Shown: in pieces, positions 1 through 4,801 of the stretch
How the letters are laid out: each line of letters starts with the position of its first letter
How positions within the stretch are numbered: the first letter of the stretch is position 1
Assembly: GCA_025456165.1 (NCBI GenBank)
Contig: JALOLI010000090.1
Coordinates: 1 to 5,699 of the forward strand
DNA length: 5,699 bases
Reading direction: 5' to 3'
Origin: Acidimicrobiia bacterium
GTDB lineage: Bacteria > Actinomycetota > Acidimicrobiia > UBA5794 > UBA11373
Notes under the pieces: model-generated
The model's input: the letters and a program-made list of their open reading frames with translations, nothing else
Told to the model about the DNA's origin: nothing
Database searches by the model: none
Made by a program: the position numbers and the translations under genes

Positions 1-297
1 GAGATGTCCCGCACCTTCCAGGCCTTCGCCGAGGTGGGTTTCATGGAGTCGGTGGGCTGGCACGGGGCGGTGGCCCAGTACGGGGGCTTCCTCCGCACCC
101 TCGAGGTGGACCGCGAGGGGATGCACCGCATGTTCGGTGCGGTGCTCGAGGACATCCGCAGCGGGGGCTTCGCCCGCCGTTTCCAGGAGGAGCACGCCGC
201 CGGCTATCCCTCCGTGGCCGCCATCAACGCCGTGAAGGCGTCGGGGAGCCTGATGACCGATGCCGAGCGGCGGGTGCGGGCCGCACTGGGCGGCTGA
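1..297 (+). CDS. Ketol-acid reductoisomerase-family protein, C-terminal end (partial at left edge)
   Basis: The frame is open from base 1 (GAG) and ends at TGA 295-297, leaving 98 residues. The ATG at base 4 is internal, not the start. The fragment resembles the helical, knotted C-terminal domain of IlvC-type enzymes, which make dihydroxy-isovalerate from acetolactate with NADPH and Mg2+ in valine/leucine/isoleucine synthesis. Matching parts are a QYGGF segment (about residues 26-30), corresponding to the family's AEYG, then LEDIRSGGFARRFQEE (about 49-64; the family has a KxIQDGxFA-like stretch), then AGYPS and a closing helix ending RRVRAAL. The usual SIS-N-T-AEYG segment reads WHGAVAQYG here, so the conserved substrate-contacting Ser and the Glu are replaced. 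It may therefore be a KARI-like paralogue rather than the housekeeping enzyme. The NADPH-binding N-terminal domain lies outside the window. The gene converges with the aldehyde dehydrogenase 25 bp downstream. Confidence 0.68.
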   Translation, partial: EMSRTFQAFAEVGFMESVGWHGAVAQYGGFLRTLEVDREGMHRMFGAVLEDIRSGGFARRFQEEHAAGYPSVAAINAVKASGSLMTDAERRVRAALGG

Positions 298-298
298 G

Positions 299-318
299 GG
301 CGCCGTCCGCGACGGCCC
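299..318. terminator. Hairpin between convergent genes, possible bidirectional terminator
   Basis: GCCGTC (302-307) and GACGGC (311-316) form a perfect 6-bp stem with a 3-nt CGC loop. Two further G-C pairs (299-300 with 317-318) are possible if C301 bulges. It sits exactly between the stop of the IlvC-like gene (297) and the stop of the aldehyde dehydrogenase (323). It has no T-tract on either strand, so intrinsic termination is inferred from position and symmetry only. Confidence 0.45.
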
Positions 319-322
319 GTCG

Positions 323-1780
323 TCAGCGCCCGGCCAGCAGGCGCAGCAGGCGCAGACGGAGCCCCAACCCCCCGCGCCGGGGGAACCAGTACGGCTCCCT
401 CCGCCGGCGCCACCGCGTCTCGGTGACCGCCACCGGGCAGGAGAAGGCGCGCAAGCCCTCGGCGCCTCCGGTGCGCCCCCACCCCGAGGCCCCCACGCCC
501 CCGAAGGGCAGGGCCGGGATCCCGTAGTTGACCAGGGCGTCGTTGATCGCCACGGTCCCCGCCTGCAGGCGGGCCGCAACCCGGCGCCCTGCCGCCGCGT
601 CGTCCGTCCAGACCGAGGCGTGCAGGCCGTACGGGGAATCGTTGGCCCGGGCGATCGCCTCCTCCTCGTCGGCCACCCGCATGACCGGAAGGACCGGGCC
701 GAAGGTCTCCTCGCACATCACTGCCATGGAGTGGTCCACCTCGAGGAGGACCGTGGGCTCGTAGTAGGAGTCCCCCACCCGCTTCCCCCCGGCCAGCAGG
801 GTGGCGCCGCCGGCCAGGGCCGCGGCCACCTGGGCTTCCACGGCCTCCATCTGCCCGGGGCCGAACACCGGTCCGATTCCCCGGGCGGGGTGAGAGGACG
901 CCTCCACCTCGGCAACCGCCGCCCGCAGCGCGGCCACGAAGGCGTCGTAGGCCTCGGCCACGACGTACACCCGCTCCACCGCGACGCAGGCCTGGCCGGC
1001 GTTGAGGAAGCCCGCCCAGACCGCTCCCCGGGCCGCCCGCACCGGGTCGGCGCCGCCCAGGACGACCATGGGGTGCTTGCCCCCCAGCTCCAGGAGGGTG
1101 GGCACCAGGTGCGCCGCCGCCAGCGCGGCCACCTCCCGCCCCGCCGCCGACGACCCGGTGAACGAGACCACGTCGACCCCGCCGGCCACCAGGGCCCGGC
1201 CGGTGCCGGGGCCGCCCTGGACCACCTGCACCAGCCCGTCCGGGAGGCCGGCGGCGGCCGCCAGCTCGGCCACCAGCGCGCCGGAGGCCGGGGTGGCGCT
1301 CGACGGCTTGAGCACGACACCACAACCCGCCGCCAGGGCGGTCAGCGCCGGCTGGAAGGAGAGGAAGAAGGGGAAGTTCCAGGGGGAGATCACCCCTGCC
1401 ACCCCCCGGGGCCGGTACTCCAGCCAGGCGCGCTTGTGGGCCACCGGCAGGGGGTTGATGCGCCGGGGGGCCAGGTGCAGGTGCGCCGTCCGGGCGAGGT
1501 AGCGGGCGTGGATGGCGGCCGGGAGCACCTCCGTCTCCAGGGCATCGACCGGGGACTTGCCGGTCTCGGCGGCCACCACCTCGACTATGCGGGAGGCCGC
1601 GGTCACCAGGGCGCGCTTCATGGCGCGCAGGCCGTCGCGTCGCTCCCAGGGGGTCAGCGAGGCCCAAATCCCCTGGCCCTGCCGGGCGGCGGCGACGGCG
1701 GCGGCGACCTCGGCCGAGCCTGCGGGAGCCCCGGCCTCAGGGCCGCCTACACGTCCCGGATCCCATCCACCGCCAGCCAT
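323..1780 (-). CDS. NAD(P)+-dependent aldehyde dehydrogenase
   Basis: This 485-residue ALDH-superfamily enzyme oxidises an aldehyde to a carboxylate with NAD(P)+. All core catalytic elements are present: the oxyanion Asn in SPWNFPF (N135), the cofactor Lys in LKPSS (K158), the FTGS loop (207-210), the general base in LELGGK (E231), the nucleophile in NAGQACVA (C265) and EETFGP (E358). The N-terminus is short and lacks a clear NPATG motif. The C-terminus is unusual: after FPR (about 466-468) comes a strongly basic, leucine-rich tail of about 17 residues that could form an amphipathic, membrane-touching helix. The ATG at 1780 is chosen because it is the only in-frame ATG at a family-like N-terminus; it overlaps the MarC-like gene by 34 nt, has only a weak GGTGGGG upstream, and suggests translational coupling. 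The overall pattern recalls succinate-semialdehyde/GabD2-type ALDHs, but the substrate cannot be read from the sequence. It is the last gene of the minus-strand cluster. Confidence 0.92.
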   Translation of the reverse strand: MAGGGWDPGRVGGPEAGAPAGSAEVAAAVAAARQGQGIWASLTPWERRDGLRAMKRALVTAASRIVEVVAAETGKSPVDALETEVLPAAIHARYLARTAHLHLAPRRINPLPVAHKRAWLEYRPRGVAGVISPWNFPFFLSFQPALTALAAGCGVVLKPSSATPASGALVAELAAAAGLPDGLVQVVQGGPGTGRALVAGGVDVVSFTGSSAAGREVAALAAAHLVPTLLELGGKHPMVVLGGADPVRAARGAVWAGFLNAGQACVAVERVYVVAEAYDAFVAALRAAVAEVEASSHPARGIGPVFGPGQMEAVEAQVAAALAGGATLLAGGKRVGDSYYEPTVLLEVDHSMAVMCEETFGPVLPVMRVADEEEAIARANDSPYGLHASVWTDDAAAGRRVAARLQAGTVAINDALVNYGIPALPFGGVGASGWGRTGGAEGLRAFSCPVAVTETRWRRRREPYWFPRRGGLGLRLRLLRLLAGR

Positions 1781-2301
1781 ATCCCCACCAAGAGTAGAAC
1801 CGCCCCGAGGAGCCGGGAGGCCCACACCAGGACCCGGTCGGGAAGAGGCCGACGCGGGAGGAATCCCAGAGCAACGAGCCCGGCCAGGGCGATGGCGGCG
1901 GCCGCCAGCGTGGCCGGGACGCCCTCCTGCGACCCGGTGGCCACGGCGAGGGCCAGCACCTCGGGGCCGGCCAGCAGGGGAAAGGCCACCGGCCAGATCG
2001 CCGCCCGCCAGCGCCGCGGCACGGGCTCTGCCGCCGGCCGGGGCACGGCCAGGACGACCGCCGCAGCGATGACCGCGATTAACCCGGCGCCGATGCGGAA
2101 CGTCTCCGGGGTGATCTCCAGGGCCCGGAGCAGCGGGCCCGAGAGCCCGGCCAGGGCGGCCACCACCCCGAAGCCCAGGATGGCCCCCCCTGCCAGCACC
2201 CCGGGGCGGGCTCGGCCCGACGCATCCTCGGGCACCCCCAGACGGGTGCGCGCCACGTTCCACGCCGCCAGGTAGGCGGCCGCCAGCAATCCTACGGTCA
2301 T
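1747..2301 (-). CDS. MarC-like integral membrane protein (UPF0056-type), divergent
   Basis: The product is 184 residues, slightly short for MarC proteins (about 200-220), with about six hydrophobic segments (roughly residues 2-18, 35-55, 68-87, 102-122, 130-148 and 158-178). Two stretches match the family: ETFRIGAGL (about 66-74), corresponding to the AFRIAGGLLL motif, and [16 protein letters not shown] (about 104-119), corresponding to the [11 protein letters not shown] motif. The first-helix NPxGxxPIF motif is degraded to WNVARTR (14-20), so this is a divergent member. MarC proteins are inner-membrane proteins without an established transport substrate; the old link to multiple antibiotic resistance is not supported. 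The ATG at 2301 shares ATGA with the stop of the upstream toroid gene. A strong GGGAGG (complement of 2309-2314) lies 7 nt upstream, inside that gene. Coupling on both sides implies co-expression with the exported protein and the ALDH. Confidence 0.72.
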   Translation of the reverse strand: MTVGLLAAAYLAAWNVARTRLGVPEDASGRARPGVLAGGAILGFGVVAALAGLSGPLLRALEITPETFRIGAGLIAVIAAAVVLAVPRPAAEPVPRRWRAAIWPVAFPLLAGPEVLALAVATGSQEGVPATLAAAAIALAGLVALGFLPRRPLPDRVLVWASRLLGAVLLLVGIWLAVDGIRDV

Positions 2302-3473
2302 CGCTCCGCCTCCCTCGCCTCCAGCATCGGCAAAGCCGCCAGCAGCCCCGAGAGCACGTGCTGCACGTCGTCCATCTGCACGTACCCCCGGTAGAACCAG
2401 GCCCCCTGCACCAGCCCCGGCCGGGGATAGGCCGCCGCCTCAGCGGCGGTCGACTGGCGGGCCACCATCATCCCGGCGAAGCACGCCAAACGCTCCTCCA
2501 CGTTGGGGAGGAGATCGGCGAGGCGCGGGTCCTCCCGGCCCAGGCGCCAGAGGGCGGCGATCCCCTCGCCGGCCGTCCCCACCCCGGCGGGAGTGCCCGG
2601 CACCCAGCGGAGGGCCAGGTTGATGCCGGTCCCCCGCCGCTGGGCCTCGAAGCGCAACCGGATGCCGAAGTAGCCGGCCAGTTGCCGGGAGTAGTCCGAT
2701 CGAACCTCGTCGAGGGCCGCCGGGCCCACTTCCGCCAGGGCGTAGGCAGCCCAGTGGTCGGGCATGCGGGTGAAGTTGCCCTCGTCCCGGTCGCGGTGCA
2801 GGGCGAGGTAATCGAGGGTCGGCAGGGAGGCCTCGGCCCAGCCCTCGCCGGGGAACTCGCCGGCCAGGAGAGCCAGCGCCCAGGCGGCCTCCCCGGTGGC
2901 GAACTTCCCCGAGATGGGAACGGCCCGGCCGGTCTCCGAGTCCCAGAGGGCGTACATCCTCCCGTCGGGCTGCTGCTGGGCCAGCAGGAACCGCCCGACC
3001 GCCCGCATGACGTCGTCGTAGGCCGGGTCGGCGGTGGCCTGCCGCCGCATCACCAGAGCGGCGGCGAACAGGGCGTTGGACCCCAGTTGGATGCCCTCGC
3101 CGGGGGGCTGCCAGGCCTGCCAGCCGGGCCCGTCCACCAGGCGGTCGATCATGAAGGCGAGGCCCCGGTCGGCCGGCGCCAGGGCTTCGGGGTGGCCCAG
3201 CACCGCGGCGTACTGGTACAGCGCCATAGTGACCCCGGCGTGGCGGGTGCCGTTGTACTGGGGGCTGACCTCGTCGGTGTCCCGGTAGTAGCCGTACAGG
3301 TAGCGGCCGTCGTCGCGCAGGTTGCGCAGCATCCAGGCGGCGGCCTCGTCGGCGGCGTATGTGACCTGGGCGGCAGTCGCTACCGGGCAAACCTCGGCCG
3401 GCACCACGGCCAGGCGGAACCCGGCCAGGCCCATCCCGAGCAGGGCCAGATGGAGCACCACGCGCCTTGCCAT
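2298..3473 (-). CDS. Exported or membrane-anchored alpha/alpha-toroid protein of unknown function
   Basis: The product is 391 residues. The N-terminus has basic MARR, a hydrophobic stretch to about residue 25 and an Ala-rich region, fitting a signal peptide or single anchor; no clear lipobox is seen (the Cys at about 29 follows AEV). The rest is almost all helical, with aromatic and Gly/Ala-rich repeats resembling six-hairpin glycosidase or prenyltransferase-type alpha/alpha toroids. Notable motifs are YLYGYY (about 58-63), [17 protein letters not shown] (about 73-89), [13 protein letters not shown] (about 128-140), [13 protein letters not shown] (about 162-174), [15 protein letters not shown] (about 189-203) and [10 protein letters not shown] (about 237-246). 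The invariant-looking His, Asp and Trp residues in these motifs are candidate active-site residues, and a sugar-polymer role is plausible but unproven. I do not recognise a named family. The start at 3473 is supported by a TAGTCT -10 only 6 nt upstream and no Shine-Dalgarno, suggesting a leaderless mRNA. The stop overlaps the MarC-like start by 4 nt. Confidence 0.85.
   Translation of the reverse strand: MARRVVLHLALLGMGLAGFRLAVVPAEVCPVATAAQVTYAADEAAAWMLRNLRDDGRYLYGYYRDTDEVSPQYNGTRHAGVTMALYQYAAVLGHPEALAPADRGLAFMIDRLVDGPGWQAWQPPGEGIQLGSNALFAAALVMRRQATADPAYDDVMRAVGRFLLAQQQPDGRMYALWDSETGRAVPISGKFATGEAAWALALLAGEFPGEGWAEASLPTLDYLALHRDRDEGNFTRMPDHWAAYALAEVGPAALDEVRSDYSRQLAGYFGIRLRFEAQRRGTGINLALRWVPGTPAGVGTAGEGIAALWRLGREDPRLADLLPNVEERLACFAGMMVARQSTAAEAAAYPRPGLVQGAWFYRGYVQMDDVQHVLSGLLAALPMLEAREAER
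2309..2314 (-). promoter_or_regulatory. Shine-Dalgarno of the MarC-like gene
   Basis: On the minus strand this reads GGGAGG, 7 nt before the ATG at 2301. It lies inside the last codons of the upstream gene. It fixes the start used and supports efficient re-initiation at the 4-nt ATGA overlap. Confidence 0.7.
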
Positions 3474-3479
3474 GCCGGG

Positions 3480-3485
3480 AGACTA
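3480..3485 (-). promoter_or_regulatory. Candidate -10 element giving a leaderless transcript
   Basis: The minus strand reads TAGTCT (TAnnnT type), with 6 nt between its end and the ATG at 3473. The expected transcription start would fall on or next to the A of the ATG. No Shine-Dalgarno is present. There is no clear -35, as is common for this promoter type in actinobacteria. Confidence 0.5.
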
Positions 3486-3522
3486 GAGGACCGGGTGGAG
3501 CCGCTCCGCCGGGCGGCCGGGA

Positions 3523-3969
3523 TCAATCCAGGGCGAGCCGCAGCACTTCCTCGCCGTCGTCCACCTCGCCGGTGGCGACGAACCCGACGCTCTCATAGAA
3601 GGGCCGCGGGCTTCCCTCCCCCGGCACGGCGGAGGTCAGCAACTCGCGGGCGCCGGGCCGGGAGCGCACGTGCTCCACGAGCAACCGCAGGGCCTCACGG
3701 CCGTAGCCCTTCCGCTGGTGTTCCGCGGCGATCATCAGCCGCCACAGGTAGTACTCCGGCTTCTCCGGGTCGTCGTAGAGCATCACGAAGCCCACCGGGT
3801 CCTCGGCGGCGTAGATGGCTCGGAACCACGCCTTCGGCTCGAAGTAGGCCTGGGCGATCGACACCGCGTTGGCGGCCACGAAGCGCTCCTGGCCCGGCCC
3901 CACTTGCAGCCGGCACACGGCCCGCACCGTGTCGGCGGTCACCTCGCGCAAAGTCACCTCGACCGTCAT
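3523..3969 (-). CDS. GNAT-family N-acetyltransferase, polyamine (spermidine/spermine) type
   Basis: The product is 148 residues, a single GNAT domain that transfers acetyl from acetyl-CoA to an amine. The acetyl-CoA pyrophosphate loop is QRKGYG (residues 85-90), following the strand WRLMIA (76-81). The C-terminal part has the PFYESVGF motif (123-130), with the Tyr that often acts as general acid, and [12 protein letters not shown] (134-145). The opening [22 protein letters not shown] (21-42) and the GEVDDGE ending are typical of the PaiA/BltD-like polyamine acetyltransferases, so spermidine, spermine or a related amine is the likely substrate. The start is ATG 3969, with GAGAGGG (complement of 3974-3980) 4 nt upstream and a TAGCCT -10 at 4000-3995. 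The in-frame ATG at 4020 would add 17 unrelated residues, has no ribosome site and lies upstream of that -10. It is divergent from folE and may be transcribed apart from the downstream toroid gene. Confidence 0.88.
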   Translation of the reverse strand: MTVEVTLREVTADTVRAVCRLQVGPGQERFVAANAVSIAQAYFEPKAWFRAIYAAEDPVGFVMLYDDPEKPEYYLWRLMIAAEHQRKGYGREALRLLVEHVRSRPGARELLTSAVPGEGSPRPFYESVGFVATGEVDDGEEVLRLALD

Positions 3970-3994
3970 ACCACCCTCTCGCTCGGCCGCCGGG

Positions 3995-4000
3995 AGGCTA
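3995..4000 (-). promoter_or_regulatory. Candidate -10 element of the GNAT acetyltransferase gene
   Basis: The minus strand reads TAGCCT, ending 25 nt before the ATG at 3969. This leaves a short leader of about 20 nt that contains the GAGAGGG ribosome site. The identical hexamer precedes the malic enzyme gene. No convincing -35 is seen. Confidence 0.45.
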
Positions 4001-4026
4001 CCCGCCCGCAGGCGCCTCATATGTGG

Positions 4027-4032
4027 CAGGCT
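4027..4032 (+). promoter_or_regulatory. Weak candidate -10 element of folE
   Basis: CAGGCT keeps the A2 and T6 positions of TAnnnT and sits 32 nt before the GTG, almost the same spacing as TAGCCT before the malic enzyme start. It overlaps the palindrome GGCTGCAGCC (4029-4038). CATATG (4018-4023) is an alternative but lacks T6. Confidence 0.25.
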
Positions 4033-4051
4033 GCAGCCGACGAACCCCGTC

Positions 4052-4057
4052 GAGGAG
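4052..4057 (+). promoter_or_regulatory. Shine-Dalgarno selecting the GTG start of folE
   Basis: GAGGAG lies 7 nt before GTG 4065. It is 16 nt from the in-frame ATG at 4074, too far for that codon. This decides in favour of the GTG start. Confidence 0.75.
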
Positions 4058-4064
4058 CGACACC

Positions 4065-4700
4065 GTGGACGAGATGCTGATCCCCGCCGAGATGGCCGCC
4101 GCCTTCAAGGACGGGCCGGTGCTGGCCAGGGACTGCAAGGTGGTGGTGGCCAACGCCGTGGCCCACATCCTCCGGGCCGTAGGCGAGGACCCCCGGCGCG
4201 AGGGACTGCGCGATACGCCCTCTCGCGTCGCCCGCATGTACGACGAGATCCTGGCCGGCTACGCCGTGGACCCGAAGGCCCTGCTGAACAACGCCCTCTT
4301 CGACGTGGACTACCCGGAAATGGTCATCGTGGGGGACATCGACTTCTGGAGCATGTGCGAGCACCACCTCCTCCCCATCTTCGGCAAGGCCGACGTGGGC
4401 TACATCCCCCGGGACAAAGTGGTGGGCCTTTCCAAGATCCCCCGGGTGGTGGACGCCTTCGCCCGGCGCCTCCAGGTGCAGGAGCGCATGACCCGCCAGA
4501 TCGCCGAGTTGCTCGAGGAGCTCATCAACCCTCTGGGCGTCGGTGTCGTGATCCGCGCCACCCACCTGTGCATGTCGATGCGCGGCACCCTGAAGGCCAA
4601 CGCCCACATGCGCACCACCTACCTGACCGGCGCGTTCCTGACGCACCCCGACACCCGGGCCGAGTTCCTCGGCTCGATCGGCCCGAGCCACCGGGACTAA
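4065..4700 (+). CDS. folE: GTP cyclohydrolase I
   Basis: The product is 211 residues, close to the 222 of the E. coli enzyme. It converts GTP to 7,8-dihydroneopterin triphosphate, the first step of tetrahydrofolate and pterin synthesis, as a cytoplasmic homo-oligomer. Zinc ligands are C98 and H101 in SMCEHHLLP and C169 in HLCMSMRG; H100 matches the catalytic His of the family. Other hallmarks are [19 protein letters not shown] (41-59), the strand GKADVGYIP (107-115), [23 protein letters not shown] (121-143), with the substrate-contacting Ser-Lys and Arg, and the MRG motif (171-173 region). The part after MRG ([18 protein letters not shown]) differs from the usual MRGVxKPGxxTxTS pattern, then returns to the family-like TRAEFL end. 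The GTG start is fixed by GAGGAG 7 nt upstream. The gene is divergent from the GNAT gene and stands alone. Confidence 0.96.
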   Translation: MDEMLIPAEMAAAFKDGPVLARDCKVVVANAVAHILRAVGEDPRREGLRDTPSRVARMYDEILAGYAVDPKALLNNALFDVDYPEMVIVGDIDFWSMCEHHLLPIFGKADVGYIPRDKVVGLSKIPRVVDAFARRLQVQERMTRQIAELLEELINPLGVGVVIRATHLCMSMRGTLKANAHMRTTYLTGAFLTHPDTRAEFLGSIGPSHRD

Positions 4701-4728
4701 CGGGCCCGGCGCCCGGACCCCGCCGGGG
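4701..4728 (+). terminator. Two adjacent GC hairpins after folE, possible terminator
   Basis: CGGGC (4701-4705) pairs with GCCCG (4711-4715) around a 5-nt loop, starting at the base after the folE stop. CCCC (4718-4721) pairs with GGGG (4725-4728) around GCC. No T-run follows, so termination is inferred from position. Confidence 0.4.
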
Positions 4729-4740
4729 ACATCGCCCCTA

Positions 4741-4761
4741 GCCGCCGCCCGGGTCGGCGGC
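4741..4761 (+). repeat. Inverted repeat just upstream of the malic enzyme -10
   Basis: GCCGCC (4741-4746) and GGCGGC (4756-4761) form a perfect 6-bp inverted repeat with a 9-nt centre. It ends two bases before the TAGCCT -10, over the spacer and -35 zone. It may be part of the folE terminator or an operator; in DNA this rich in GC it may also be chance. Confidence 0.35.
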
Positions 4762-4762
4762 G

Positions 4763-4768
4763 TAGCCT
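4763..4768 (+). promoter_or_regulatory. Candidate -10 element of the malic enzyme gene
   Basis: TAGCCT is identical to the hexamer before the GNAT gene and ends 33 nt before the ATG. The expected transcript would start near 4775 and contain AAAGGCGG (4788-4795) as ribosome site, 6-9 nt before the ATG. Confidence 0.45.
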
Positions 4769-4801
4769 GGGTGCCGCAACCAGGACGAAAGGCGGCTTGC
4801 G

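Noticed and set aside
204..1667. 487-residue minus-strand ORF overlapping the ALDH in another frame
   Set aside because: Its product is a Gly/Arg/Pro-rich low-complexity translation without family motifs; the real ALDH lies in the neighbouring frame with all catalytic residues.
260..2275. 671-residue plus-strand ORF antisense to the ALDH and MarC-like genes
   Set aside because: It has His/Gly/Pro/Arg-rich composition and no recognisable domain; it is the usual antisense open frame of high-GC coding DNA.
3495..3520. GCCGC/GCGGC hairpin (minus strand) between the GNAT and toroid genes as an intrinsic terminator
   Set aside because: The stem is only 5 bp with an 8-nt loop and no T-tract; such pairs are frequent in this GC-rich DNA.
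3970..4020. 17-residue N-terminal extension of the GNAT from ATG 4020
   Set aside because: There is no Shine-Dalgarno before 4020, the added residues are not GNAT-like, and the candidate -10 (4000-3995) lies inside the extension.
2358..4064. Upstream 569 codons of the frame that ends in folE, read as a large fusion protein
   Set aside because: This part is antisense to the toroid and GNAT genes and is low complexity. A strong ribosome site and GTG at 4065 mark the true folE start.
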